DNA of 64,000 nt from an uncultured Alphaproteobacteria bacterium (GCA_934254925.1 CAKQMD010000003.1:40767-104766); one strand, 5' to 3'. Positions 43,640 to 52,689 are shown, counted from the stretch's first letter. Notes: generated by a model not told the origin, from the sequence alone. Numbers and translations are program-made.

Positions 43640-45703
43640 ATGAGCAACAGTATCAGTTTAACCGCCTCAATGCGATCAAATTTGCTCAGCCTGCAGAATA
43701 TTGCGGGACAAGTCGATTTAACCCAAAATCGTCTTTCAACAGGATTGAAAGTCAATTCGGCCATTGACAATCCTTCTTCTTATTATACCGCGGTTTCCTT
43801 GAACAACCGCGCCAGTGATTTGTCGGCTTTGTTGGACTCCATGGCGCAAGGGATCCAGACGATTAAAGCCGCGACGGAAGGTTTGGAAGCCGGAGCGGCA
43901 TTGTTGGAACAAGCCTCAGCTATTGCCTCGCAGGCTTTGAACGGATCTTATTCTGATACAGATTCTTTAGAAGATTACACAGTCATAACCTCCGAGATGA
44001 GCAGCGCCGAGATTGAAACATTAATGACCGATGGTGCCAAGCTGGTCTTGGCTGACGACGTGGTGTTGGATACCGGCTTAGTCTTAGCGGTGGATAATGT
44101 CACCATTAACGGCAACGGCCATTCTTTAACCTATCAAGGTACGGATGATCTCTTGTCCGTCTCAGGTCAGAATACGACAATTACCAATATCAAATTAAAT
44201 TATGAAAATAACGCCGGCGGTTCGGCGATTGAGGTGACGGGATCAGCAGACATTTCTTTTATTGAAATTGAAGCTCAAGGTAACAAAGTTTATGGCATTC
44301 ATTGTGGTAAGGACGGAAAAATCACCCTGGACAATACTATGGGCTTTCAGATTAGTGGGAAAGGATCACATAATTTGATCAACGGCAATGCCGAACTTTA
44401 TGACGGTAAAGGCAATACCCAAGCCATTGTCGATCAGATCGTTACAAATAGTGCAATCATAGCACCGCATCAGTTTTATGCGCCGGGTGTTGCCAAGAAT
44501 GACGCCAATTTTGGCCAAGGACAATGGTATTTGCCTTCCATCGGCGAGTTAATGGATTTGTATGGTACGAATTATGAGGCCATGACGGAAGGAAACGGCA
44601 CATCAGGAGCCGTTGGAGACAATAAAGATAAAGTTAACGAAGCATTACAAACTCTCAATGATAACGGTGTAAACGCCAGAATCCTGTGGCTACTATCAAC
44701 ATCAGCTTATTGGTCATCCTCCGAAGGATATACAGGTAGTTTTGGGAGTATTCGCAATGGTGGCGCCAGATCCATTAAGTCGGCAGCGTCAGGCGCCGAA
44801 ATTCGCTGCTTTTCTTATTTGGAAAATTGTTTCAATCCTACAGATAATACACCCAAAATCGGTGACGTGATGTATGCAGACATGAGCTATGGCTCTGCTG
44901 ATAACTACGATAGTAACAAAACCGCCGTCGGCGTCGTGGCTTGGGTCTCAGAAGACGGTAGGTCGGCCAAAATTGTTAATTTAAACGATTTGTCTTTTAA
45001 TTCCGATATCCCAATTTTTAATCCAGACACCCCATACCAGGGAAATTACTCAACGACTAACATAGGATCTTCATCAATGCCCAATATTACCGGCATTACC
45101 GATTATTATTTTCCGGAAATTTTGGAAGCTGTGCAATCGCGTGGTAAGATCTCAGTCAGCAACACCAATCTGTCGGGATCTGACATTCCCACAGACGAAA
45201 ATAACAACAGTATTTCTGCAGCCGATCAAATCGCCTCTTACAACGAGATCTTATCACAATACGATTCTCTGATCAAGGACAGTTCTTATAAAGGAATTAA
45301 TCTCTTGCGGGAACAGGATCTAATTTTGACTTTCAATGAAAACCGTTCGTCGCGGCTCTCCGTGCAGGGCAAAGACGCTTCGGCCAAGGCTTTGGGGCTA
45401 AGCTCCGCCGCGTGGGAAACCGTCGAAGACGTTTCCCTTTCTCTGGAAGCTCTTTCCTCCGCTCTCAATCAAATCCGGCAGATGACCAGTGAATTGGGCA
45501 ATTATTATTCAATTGTCACTACCCGCGAAAACTTCACGCAAAACCTGATCAACGTACTGACCGAAGGGGCCGACAAACTCACGCTTGCCGATATGAACGA
45601 AGAATCGGCCAATATGTTGGCTCTGCAAACCAGGCAACAATTGGCGGTCAATTCCCTGTCGCTTGCTTCCCAGGCCTCGCAATCAATCCTTAAGCTGTTT
45701 TAG
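43640..45703 (+). CDS. Flagellin with beta-helix and C-type-lectin-like insert
   Basis: 687 residues. The N-terminal 110 residues are a flagellin D0/D1 region (TASMRSNLLSLQNIAGQVD, QNRLSTGLKVNSAIDNPSSY), and the C-terminal 155 match the other half (SSYKGINLLREQDL, MNEESANMLALQTRQQLAV, SLASQASQSILKLF). The exposed middle is replaced by about 420 residues: a parallel beta-helix-like stretch (about 135-245, VTINGNGHSLTYQG), a DUF1566/lectin-fold-like module (about 290-395, GQGQWYLPSIGELMDLYG, SAYWSSSEGYTGS, GAEIRCF) and a GDVMYADMSYGS module (about 405-460). A flagellin normally has a much shorter middle. The insert is AT-richer than the ends, suggesting acquisition. No other flagellar gene is nearby. 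It could be a filament subunit displaying an adhesin. A single 45-nt leader carries a CAGGAGAG site. Confidence 0.82.
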   Translation: MSNSISLTASMRSNLLSLQNIAGQVDLTQNRLSTGLKVNSAIDNPSSYYTAVSLNNRASDLSALLDSMAQGIQTIKAATEGLEAGAALLEQASAIASQALNGSYSDTDSLEDYTVITSEMSSAEIETLMTDGAKLVLADDVVLDTGLVLAVDNVTINGNGHSLTYQGTDDLLSVSGQNTTITNIKLNYENNAGGSAIEVTGSADISFIEIEAQGNKVYGIHCGKDGKITLDNTMGFQISGKGSHNLINGNAELYDGKGNTQAIVDQIVTNSAIIAPHQFYAPGVAKNDANFGQGQWYLPSIGELMDLYGTNYEAMTEGNGTSGAVGDNKDKVNEALQTLNDNGVNARILWLLSTSAYWSSSEGYTGSFGSIRNGGARSIKSAASGAEIRCFSYLENCFNPTDNTPKIGDVMYADMSYGSADNYDSNKTAVGVVAWVSEDGRSAKIVNLNDLSFNSDIPIFNPDTPYQGNYSTTNIGSSSMPNITGITDYYFPEILEAVQSRGKISVSNTNLSGSDIPTDENNNSISAADQIASYNEILSQYDSLIKDSSYKGINLLREQDLILTFNENRSSRLSVQGKDASAKALGLSSAAWETVEDVSLSLEALSSALNQIRQMTSELGNYYSIVTTRENFTQNLINVLTEGADKLTLADMNEESANMLALQTRQQLAVNSLSLASQASQSILKLF

Positions 45704-45709
45704 TTAATT

Positions 45710-46441
45710 TTACAACGGCGGAATATTAAATTGTCCGATATCGCCGGGGCGGATTTTGACATTGGAATAACGCATGTTTCCCGTTTCGATCACAAAACGC
45801 TGTCTACCGGTCAGTTGTGAAGCCAGATCATAAAAATCACGCGCATTAAGCTCTTGTCTCTGGGGATTCATAATGTAAAGCACGCAACCCTGCGTTTTTT
45901 CCGCCACGCCGCAACGCGCCCGCCCCCGCGGGACTTCCGGATTAATCACGACACCTTGCAAACCGTTACGAACAATTTTTTCTTCACTGAAAAAGATCTT
46001 GGACATCAAAAAACCGGTGGCAAACAACAAAATCGCCATCCCGATCAACATTTTACGGGTCAAAAAGGCCGGCAAAGAAGTTTCTTCGGTATTTATGCCG
46101 TTTTCTGCCGCCAATTCTTCCTCGTTCAAAAAAGTCGGATTCTGCGGCCTGATTTCTTCATGAAAACGTCGTGGTGTCGGCAAATTGTCCGGCCCGTCAA
46201 GATAGGCGTCCGGATTCACCGGTCCCGTTGCGGTATTTTCCGTTGTCTTTTCCGGCTGAGACGCAGACATCGGCTGCTGGGTAAAGGGATTTCCCGACCT
46301 CGCGGGCTGGTACGGCGCGGCCGGTATCGGCGTTCCGACGCCTTGCGGCATAATCCGCCGGATCGGACGTTTCACCTTCTTCAAACGCGGCCGATTGGGA
46401 TCTGGCTGCTGCATGTTTCCGGGGGTTACGATCTCATCCAT
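45710..46441 (-). CDS. Single-TM protein with Pro-rich cytoplasmic tail
   Basis: 243 residues. A basic then Pro/Gln-rich N-terminal tail (RLKKVKRPIRRIMPQGVG at about 19-36) is predicted cytoplasmic. A TM helix is at about 130-148 (MLIGMAILLFATGFLM), and a periplasmic domain of 90 residues has two cysteines (RARCGVAEKTQGCVLYIM) and the stretch ARDFYDLASQLTGRQRFVIE. No family is recognised. It is the last gene of a minus-strand unit, 17 bp after the secretin-like lipoprotein and 6 bp from the convergent flagellin. The topology would suit an inner-membrane partner of that lipoprotein. Confidence 0.6.
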   Translation of the reverse strand: MDEIVTPGNMQQPDPNRPRLKKVKRPIRRIMPQGVGTPIPAAPYQPARSGNPFTQQPMSASQPEKTTENTATGPVNPDAYLDGPDNLPTPRRFHEEIRPQNPTFLNEEELAAENGINTEETSLPAFLTRKMLIGMAILLFATGFLMSKIFFSEEKIVRNGLQGVVINPEVPRGRARCGVAEKTQGCVLYIMNPQRQELNARDFYDLASQLTGRQRFVIETGNMRYSNVKIRPGDIGQFNIPPL

Positions 46442-46458
46442 TGTGCTTGTCCTTCAAC

Positions 46459-47727
46459 TTACATATTTTTTTGCAAATGACTTGAGGTTTTGAGCGTGCG
46501 GATAATCCGCGGCACCATGAAGACGATAGTCTCCGACTTTGGTGATTTAACACCGAAAATCTCGTTTGGAATACCGATGATCAAAAAGTTTTCGCCCAGC
46601 CGACTGCGAATGCTGAACTGGGTAATTTGCCCGTCGCGTCCTTCCAGCGTGATGTTGGAGAAAATTTTGTCTTGCTGCTCAAAAGAGGCCTTGGCCAAAA
46701 TCGAGAGGCTATTTTCAGGCGACTGTCGACTGCCGCATTTGCCGATATCAAAGCGGGAAAACCACAAGTTCGGCACCACGAACTTGCCTTCGGCCACCGG
46801 AACAACCTGCGCCTGCTGTTTCAGAAAAGCGCTGAGGGTTTCGATATTGATGTCATCCGAAGTTGTCAAAACTCTGCCCAAAACGCCGGTCTTGGCGCTT
46901 TTGATCGTCCCATAGTCAAAGACTTTCAAAATCGGCTGCCAATTGACGTCTTGGTTGTTGTACGGATAAATGCGAAAGACGTTGACGTCAAAAGCCACCA
47001 ATATCGGATTCTCCTCAAAATAATTGATAAGGTTGAGAATTTTGTTGCGCAGCTCAAAATCCGCCTCAAAAGAAATGGAATAATCCTCAAAGTCGGAAGT
47101 GATGTCGGTAATGCCAGCACCGCGTAAAACGTCGAGAATAGCCAGCAAAATCGGTCGTGACTGCGGCACAAAAAGACTGAAATTGGCCTTGCGGCTGATG
47201 CGTAGCGTTTTGTTATTGGCATTATAGGTGTAATAGATTTCGGCGGCGTCGGCGATCATATTGATCACTTCACTCAGCTCGCCGCGCAGGTTTTCGGCGG
47301 ATATACTGGCATAAGGCGCGTCTTTGGCCACCAGTTTGATGCCTGCTTCTTTGCAAAGCTTCAGCAATGCCTTTTCTGCCGGCATGGTCTCAAAAGAAAA
47401 GCCCGTCACCTCAAAACGCGGCAACAAATCGTTGGTTCCGTTCCGTACCAAATTAAAAGCCTTAATGTTGTAGGGAATGGTGGAAATCATCTCCTGCGTT
47501 TTCCAATTGACCGAACAGCGCAACGGTGTCTCCAGATCCAAAGAACTGGCCCCTTTGGGCGTTTTGATCATCAGGGGATTTTCGGGCGGAATCACGTTAA
47601 CGCTGTAGCTCGGCGGCGTTTCCTCTTTTTTCTCAAAAAGCGCGGCGGGAGAAAGACTGCCGTGACAACCGCTGATTAAAAAAGCGATGATAAGCATCCA
47701 GATTTTAAAATTCGCATGTTTTTTCAT
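46459..47727 (-). CDS. Secretin-like lipoprotein
   Basis: 422 residues with a lipoprotein signal ending LISGC (Cys21). Residues 105-175 look like a secretin/TonB N0 (STN) domain (FETMPAEKALLKLCKEAGIK, LRGELSEVINMIADAAEI, NKTLRISRKAN), followed by an N1-like region. The end (FLIIGIPNEIF, ETIVFMVPRIIRTL) resembles the last strands of a secretin barrel. It is shorter than PilN in this window, so the barrel may be reduced. It could be an outer-membrane ring of the T4SS or of a second pilus-like device. No assignment to DotD/DotH or PilN is claimed. Neighbours on both sides are probably co-transcribed. Confidence 0.6.
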   Translation of the reverse strand: MKKHANFKIWMLIIAFLISGCHGSLSPAALFEKKEETPPSYSVNVIPPENPLMIKTPKGASSLDLETPLRCSVNWKTQEMISTIPYNIKAFNLVRNGTNDLLPRFEVTGFSFETMPAEKALLKLCKEAGIKLVAKDAPYASISAENLRGELSEVINMIADAAEIYYTYNANNKTLRISRKANFSLFVPQSRPILLAILDVLRGAGITDITSDFEDYSISFEADFELRNKILNLINYFEENPILVAFDVNVFRIYPYNNQDVNWQPILKVFDYGTIKSAKTGVLGRVLTTSDDINIETLSAFLKQQAQVVPVAEGKFVVPNLWFSRFDIGKCGSRQSPENSLSILAKASFEQQDKIFSNITLEGRDGQITQFSIRSRLGENFLIIGIPNEIFGVKSPKSETIVFMVPRIIRTLKTSSHLQKNM

Positions 47728-47736
47728 ATCTCAGTC

Positions 47737-48360
47737 TCAATTTTCCTGTTTTGCCGGCGGGACTTGACGGTTTTCCGGAGTTGTCGGCTTTTTAATCTTG
47801 ACGATTTTGCGCATTTGCCCGGGATTGCCGGCAGGTCTTGGCCGATTGCCGGAAAGCTCGGGTCTCTTTCCGTCATCGCTGTAGCGGTCGGGATCAGACT
47901 GAATATTTTGCTGATTCATCAGTTTTTCCACCACCTCGTCCATATTCATTCCGGCGCCTTTGGTCGGATCTTCGGCCTTGGTATCAACCTGACCGAGAGC
48001 CTCTTTCATCTTTTTCAGCTCGTCCGGATCTTGCTTGATCATATCCGGAGAAGCGTTGTTTCGTAATTCGATGCTGTATTCGTTCAGGCTTTTTTTCAAA
48101 GCCGCCATGCCGCCAGCAATCTTTTTTTCGACGTAAGGGTAAAGTTCCTTATGTTCCATGATGTAATTTCCGGTCTCGGTAATTTCTTCCAAAATGTCCA
48201 AAATATAGGCGTAAAAGGGGTATTCCTCAATGGCGATGTTTCCCTGTCGAATACAGCGGGCGGCAATTCGTGAAATCGTCCGGTCATAATAGTCTTTGAG
48301 CAGGACGTAGTTGTCCACGTACCACAACGATTCCTGCAAAGCTTTATTATTGTTTTCCAT
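47737..48360 (-). CDS. Hydrophilic helical protein of unknown function
   Basis: 207 residues, no signal peptide or TM segment, so cytoplasmic. The first 110 residues are helical and rich in Tyr/Leu/Glu (LWYVDNYVLLKDYYDRTI, YPFYAYILDILEEITE). The rest is charged and ends with a basic Pro-rich tail (MRKIVKIKKPTTPENRQ), similar in style to the N-terminal tail of the one-TM protein two genes downstream. Not recognised. It begins the unit driven by the promoter at 48393-48421 and lies 10 bp before the secretin-like gene. A chaperone or adaptor for the machine is possible, but this is only inference. Confidence 0.55.
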   Translation of the reverse strand: MENNNKALQESLWYVDNYVLLKDYYDRTISRIAARCIRQGNIAIEEYPFYAYILDILEEITETGNYIMEHKELYPYVEKKIAGGMAALKKSLNEYSIELRNNASPDMIKQDPDELKKMKEALGQVDTKAEDPTKGAGMNMDEVVEKLMNQQNIQSDPDRYSDDGKRPELSGNRPRPAGNPGQMRKIVKIKKPTTPENRQVPPAKQEN

Positions 48361-48392
48361 TTCGGGCTCCTCTTTTTCCGATCCTCAAATAT

Positions 48393-48421
48393 ACTCTAGT
48401 TTAGCCTTGCCCCTTTGTAAA
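48393..48421 (-). promoter_or_regulatory. Promoter of the 207-aa / secretin-like / one-TM gene unit
   Basis: On the minus strand TTTACA (48416-48421), a 17-bp spacer and TAGAGT (48393-48398), 32 bp before the start. It lies in the 69-bp gap after the 1044-aa gene, where no terminator is visible. Confidence 0.55.
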
Positions 48422-48429
48422 TTATTTTT

Positions 48430-51400
48430 TTAATCTTTTGGGGCACAATTTGCGTGATAAGGCTCCGGTTTGAGCGTCTCGGCGCCGATTTCGCGGATCA
48501 TGATTTCTGGTTCGTTGTCAATCAGGATAGGCTCGGTGGGTCGCGACGCTTTTTTTGTTCCGACGGAAGGCGGCAAATCTTCAAGTTTTCGACAATACAA
48601 GTCGTTTAAGGCCAAGTCGGCAAAATCGTCATCGAAAGTCGTTTTCAAAACGGCGGCGGTGCTGTCCTCGACGTCGAAAGAAGCGTCGCCCTGCGATTCA
48701 GACGGTAAAATCTTCGGCTCTTCTTTGCTTTTGGGCGCATTTTCTTCTTCCTTGAAAGCGGCGTTGGACAAGACGGGAACGGCAGGAGCTTCTTCTTCCG
48801 GAACTTCTTCATACTCCCATTCCCAATCTTGACCTTCTTCACCGCCTTCTTGCACGGCAGCTTCTAAGCTTTCTTCTTCGGGAATTTCCTCATATTCCCA
48901 TTCCCAGTCCTCATCGTCCGCCGCCTCTGCGGAAGCTGCGTTCTCGGCCTCTTCTTCAGGAAGGTCTTCGTACTCCCACTCCCAATCTGTATTTTCATCT
49001 TCCAAAGCGGCGGCGTTTTCCGTTTCTTTTTCGGGAACTTCCTCGTATTCCCATTCCCAAGCCTCCTCGTCCTCCGGAGGCAATGTTTCTTCTTCTGCTG
49101 CGGTAACCTTCGTCGGAGATGTGTCTTCGGAATCTTCTTCCCGCAGAGCTTCGGAAGACGGCGTCTCAAAAAAATCTTCATCATCCGCCGTCGTTACACT
49201 GTTTTCTTTTTCTTCGTCAAGAATGTCCGGTCGCAAAGGTTCCGGCAAAGAAGATTCCGGCGCACTTTCAAAATAAAAGTCGTCTTCCGCGGTTGTCTCG
49301 TCCTCTCTTTGCTGCACAAGCTGTTGTTGTGCCAAAGCCTCAATTGTTTCTTGTTCCTGCAAATCCGGTAGCTGCGGCAACGGGTCGTCTTCTTCGTCCG
49401 GCCAAGGTTCTACCGCAATCGGATCTTTTTCCGCCAATGTTTCCGTCTCCGGCAATGACGATAAAAGTTCTTCTTCGGAAATATCTTCAGCAGAGAGAAG
49501 AGCATCTTCTTGATAGTCTTCTTCTTGAAAAAGGTCAAATGTCGATTCTTCTTCCTTTTCCTCAACCGCCATCTGTTCTTCAGCCGCTTCAACTGCTGCC
49601 GTTTCTTCAGGCTCAGCGACAGCTTCGGGCGCTTCATCGACAGGTTCTTCAACATATTCCCAGTCTTCTGCCGGTTCCGCAGCCGCTTCAACCGCAGCCG
49701 TTTCTTCAGGCTCAGCGACAGCTTCGGGCGCTTCATCGACCGGTTCTTCGACATACTCCCAGTCTTCCGCCGGTTCCGTAGCCGCTTCAATCGCAGCCGT
49801 TTCTTCAGGCTCAGCGACAGCTTCGGGCGCTTCATCGACCGGTTCTTCGACATACTCCCAGTCTTCCGCCGGTTCCGTAGCCGCTTCAACCGCAGCCGTT
49901 TCTTCAGGCTCAGCGACAGCTTCGGGCGCTTCATCGACCGGTTCTTCAACATATTCCCAGTCTCCGTCCGTAGCGGCTTCTTCTTCGGGAACTTCTTCAT
50001 ATTCCCATTCCCAAGCCTCATTACCGCTACCTTCCGCTGCGGGAGCCGTGTTATTGTCTTCTTCGACGTATTCCCAACCGTCGTTTACGGCATCGGCAGC
50101 GTCCTCTTGATAAGTCCATTCCCATGCGTCGTTTTCGCCGTTTTCTTCCTTGGCCACAGGTGCCGGAACATATTGGTCCGCTTCAGGGTTTAAGATAAAT
50201 TCTTCTCCGTCAGCAGCCGCTTTTTTTTTCTTTTTCTTCTTCTTTTTTTTCTTTTTTGGGGTTTCTTCTTCCAATGCGGCCGCCGTTTCTTCCGATACTT
50301 CGGTTTGAACGGTGCTTGCCGCGACCGGCGCTTGCCGTGGTAAAATTTCCGGCAGACTGGTTTTCAGCGCGGCGATGGCTTCTAGAATATTTTGTGTTGA
50401 CAACTGCTGGCTTTCTTTCAAAGCGCTGGAAATAACCAGACCCAATTCTTCGGTTTGCGTTTTTGAAACTTCGCGAAACAACAAGGACTGCGCTTTGATC
50501 AAACCTTCAATCGCATCATTGTTCAACAACTGCTGCTGCGGTGTTGAAGGCATTGTCGGGGCGGCGGTTTGCGGTACGTTGTTGATCTGAATGGTGTTAT
50601 TGTTGGCGTTGTTGTTTTGCGCAATCAGCATTTTGGCGACTTCCAATTGGTTGTCGCTGAGGGCTTTGGCCATTTCCATATTTTCAAGCCTGCGGTTTTC
50701 ATTGCTCTCGCGAATAATGTCCAGCATCCGGTTTTGTGAGTCGCCGAACATTTTGATAAACTCTGCACTCTCGTTTTTGCGCTGCTCGTTGGAAAATTGG
50801 ATAGCTTTGGCGATTTCGAGCTGAGCCTGCGCCAAGCCTTTGGTGGTGTTGTTGGCGTCGCGATTGAAGTTTTCCATGGCCGAAGCGATCGCCTGGCCGA
50901 GACTCTGGGCAAATTTTTCATCGGTATTAATGCTGATGGCCGTTGCCGCCCCGGGGACAGCTTTTGGAACCTGAGGCGTTGCCGCGGCTTCGGGGGCGGA
51001 GGAGGGAGCGGATTCTGTCGGAGAGGAGGCCGTCTGCGGTGCGATCTTGTCTTGCAGGGAGTTGAATTCCTTTTGCAAAGCGTCGATTTTATTAAAATCA
51101 TTGTTTCTTTTGGCGTGCAAAAGCTCGTCTTTCAGCTCAAGCAGTTTATTTTGCAAATCCTCGTTATTGGGGACAGGCTGAAAATTATGGGCCTGGATTT
51201 GCGAATGAGCTTGAATTTGCGCTTCGGCCAAAGCGGTGGCCAAAATTTTGGCTTTGGAAATTTCGGCATCCATTTCAGAATTTGAGATTGGTGACGTCTT
51301 ATCTCGCACCATGCCGGCCTGCTGTTCCAGCTCGTCGACGTATTCCTGCAATAGTCCGCCGCCGGGGAGCGTGCCGAACATGCCGCGGATTTCCGGCGGC

Positions 51401-51564
51401 AGCTCCAGAATCATTTTTTTAAATTCTTCTCGTTTGGCTTCGTTGAAAATATGCAGCTGCCGAAAAATATTTAAAAAACGCTGCGCAATTGTCACCGGCT
51501 CTTCTTCGCCGCTGTGCTTGCTGATCGTCTTTTTGATGTCTGATGCTTTGGTTATGGTTACCAC
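48430..51564 (-). CDS. 1044-aa acidic Trp-Glu-Tyr repeat protein
   Basis: No signal peptide or TM segment, so cytoplasmic or exported by the T4SS. The N-terminal 100 residues are helical (IAQRFLNIFRQLHIFNEAK, LELPPEIRGMFGTLPG). Residues 100-420 are Ala/Gln/Asn-rich helix, probably coiled coil. A run of twelve Lys near 440 marks the switch to an extremely acidic half. That half has about eleven motifs of the type (D/A)WEWEYEEVPEEE or DWEYVEEPVDEAPE, including four 33-residue tandem copies. The C-terminus is KPEPYHANCAPKD. No family is recognised. It may be a scaffold or decoy, or a T4SS substrate, but nothing in the sequence proves secretion. It lies just upstream of the secretin-like unit in the same direction. 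Confidence 0.6.
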   Translation of the reverse strand: MVTITKASDIKKTISKHSGEEEPVTIAQRFLNIFRQLHIFNEAKREEFKKMILELPPEIRGMFGTLPGGGLLQEYVDELEQQAGMVRDKTSPISNSEMDAEISKAKILATALAEAQIQAHSQIQAHNFQPVPNNEDLQNKLLELKDELLHAKRNNDFNKIDALQKEFNSLQDKIAPQTASSPTESAPSSAPEAAATPQVPKAVPGAATAISINTDEKFAQSLGQAIASAMENFNRDANNTTKGLAQAQLEIAKAIQFSNEQRKNESAEFIKMFGDSQNRMLDIIRESNENRRLENMEMAKALSDNQLEVAKMLIAQNNNANNNTIQINNVPQTAAPTMPSTPQQQLLNNDAIEGLIKAQSLLFREVSKTQTEELGLVISSALKESQQLSTQNILEAIAALKTSLPEILPRQAPVAASTVQTEVSEETAAALEEETPKKKKKKKKKKKKAAADGEEFILNPEADQYVPAPVAKEENGENDAWEWTYQEDAADAVNDGWEYVEEDNNTAPAAEGSGNEAWEWEYEEVPEEEAATDGDWEYVEEPVDEAPEAVAEPEETAAVEAATEPAEDWEYVEEPVDEAPEAVAEPEETAAIEAATEPAEDWEYVEEPVDEAPEAVAEPEETAAVEAAAEPAEDWEYVEEPVDEAPEAVAEPEETAAVEAAEEQMAVEEKEEESTFDLFQEEDYQEDALLSAEDISEEELLSSLPETETLAEKDPIAVEPWPDEEDDPLPQLPDLQEQETIEALAQQQLVQQREDETTAEDDFYFESAPESSLPEPLRPDILDEEKENSVTTADDEDFFETPSSEALREEDSEDTSPTKVTAAEEETLPPEDEEAWEWEYEEVPEKETENAAALEDENTDWEWEYEDLPEEEAENAASAEAADDEDWEWEYEEIPEEESLEAAVQEGGEEGQDWEWEYEEVPEEEAPAVPVLSNAAFKEEENAPKSKEEPKILPSESQGDASFDVEDSTAAVLKTTFDDDFADLALNDLYCRKLEDLPPSVGTKKASRPTEPILIDNEPEIMIREIGAETLKPEPYHANCAPKD
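49590..49962 (-). repeat. 99-bp tandem repeats in the acidic protein gene
   Basis: Four copies of a 99-bp unit (starts at 49962, 49863, 49764 and 49665 on the minus strand, the last incomplete) encoding DWEYVEEPVDEAPEAVAEPE plus 13 more residues. The copies are nearly identical in DNA, so the array is young and may vary in copy number between strains. Confidence 0.9.
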
Positions 51565-51666
51565 GATATTTTCCCGACTTTTGCGACTCTGTTATTTAAA
51601 ATTCATCCATATTACCGATTTTACGCGCAAGCTTGTAAATTTCAGGTTAATAAAAAGCCCGAAAAC

Positions 51667-51695
51667 AAAAAAAATCCGCCGATTTCTCGGCGGAT
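51667..51695 (-). terminator. Terminator of the XRE regulator gene
   Basis: A perfect 8-bp stem ATCCGCCG (51674-51681) with CGGCGGAT (51688-51695), loop ATTTCT, followed on the minus strand by eight T. It lies 22 bp past the regulator stop and isolates it from the 1044-aa gene. Confidence 0.88.
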
Positions 51696-51717
51696 AAGAC
51701 GGAGATTAATCAGAAAC

Positions 51718-52689
51718 TCACAGATAAATCGCCACAACCTTATGAACTCTGCTGAGGTCATTGTTGTTGATTTCGACTCTTTCGTCCGGATTCCAACGAA
51801 TTCCGTACAGATAACCGTTGTCGTCTTCCCGAATGCTGACAACCTTGGCTTCGTCGGGATTCTCGTAATAAACGGCAATGTCTCCGACGCTGACGACTTC
51901 CTGCGGATCAATGAACAAGATGGACCTCGTCGGCAACAGGCTGCCGAGGCGACGGGTGCACAAATTCAGGCCGTAAGCTTCTTTTTTGTTGTACAGCTGA
52001 GTCGGACGACTGACTTTTTTGGTTTCTTCATCAAAATCAACAACGATGTTGCCGTCTCTGCCGGCCACGCCGAAAACCGAAATCTTCATCGTGTCGATAC
52101 CGGCCGTTCCAAAACCGGAAATCGCTCCCCGCGGCGTCGACAAAAGCTTATATTTTGCGTCGTTTCTTTGGATGATTTCATCCAACATGCCTTTTTCTTC
52201 CAGTTTTTTGATGTCGGATTTCAGTTCATCGGGCTCAATGCTGAGCGCTTTGGCAATATTTTTAAATTCCTTGTCGGAAACTTCTCTTTGCCCCATCTCG
52301 ATACGGTGATAGACGGACAATGTCATGTCGGCGCTTTCGGCAACTTCAATCAAGGTCAGATTTTTGTCGTTGCGAATTTGGCGCAAACCGGCTCCCAAGG
52401 TTTTCAGACCGGTTTTTTCGTTGATTTTGTTTCTTCTTTCCTGCTCGCGGCGCCAAGCCTGGACAATTTCCTGCTGAGAATTCTGTTCGTTGACAAACAG
52501 TTCCTGCAACGGGCAGTCTAAAAATTCGGCAACTCTGACCAACTGCTCCTGATCCACCCGGCGATATCCTTTTTCGATTTTGGAAATGGCCGAAAGACTG
52601 ACCGACAAATGGTCTGCCAACTCTTGCATCGAGCGGCCGCGCAGTCGGCGGTACATTCTGATTTGGTTGGGGAAAATAATTTCTTCCAT
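51718..52689 (-). CDS. Double-XRE regulator with S24-like C-terminal domain
   Basis: 323 residues. Two helix-turn-helix domains of the XRE/Cro type lie at about 8-64 (MQELADHLSVSLSAISKIEK) and 98-153 (LTLIEVAESADMTLSVYHRI). The C-terminal 130 residues are beta-rich (ILFIDPQEVVSVGDIAVYYE, EDDNGYLYGIRWNPDE) and resemble the S24/LexA-type domain of phage-like repressors. The usual Ser in a DSMxP-like motif is not evident, so self-cleavage is doubtful. It is a single-gene unit with its own terminator between two envelope operons, and its upstream gap holds repeats suited to autoregulation. It is a good candidate controller of the T4SS or adhesin genes. Confidence 0.78.
   Translation of the reverse strand: MEEIIFPNQIRMYRRLRGRSMQELADHLSVSLSAISKIEKGYRRVDQEQLVRVAEFLDCPLQELFVNEQNSQQEIVQAWRREQERRNKINEKTGLKTLGAGLRQIRNDKNLTLIEVAESADMTLSVYHRIEMGQREVSDKEFKNIAKALSIEPDELKSDIKKLEEKGMLDEIIQRNDAKYKLLSTPRGAISGFGTAGIDTMKISVFGVAGRDGNIVVDFDEETKKVSRPTQLYNKKEAYGLNLCTRRLGSLLPTRSILFIDPQEVVSVGDIAVYYENPDEAKVVSIREDDNGYLYGIRWNPDERVEINNNDLSRVHKVVAIYL

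Noticed and set aside
49510..50193. 227-codon plus-strand ORF with repeated FRLSDSFGRFIDRFF pattern
   Set aside because: It mirrors the 99-bp coding repeat of the minus-strand acidic protein gene; the repeat is explained by that gene.
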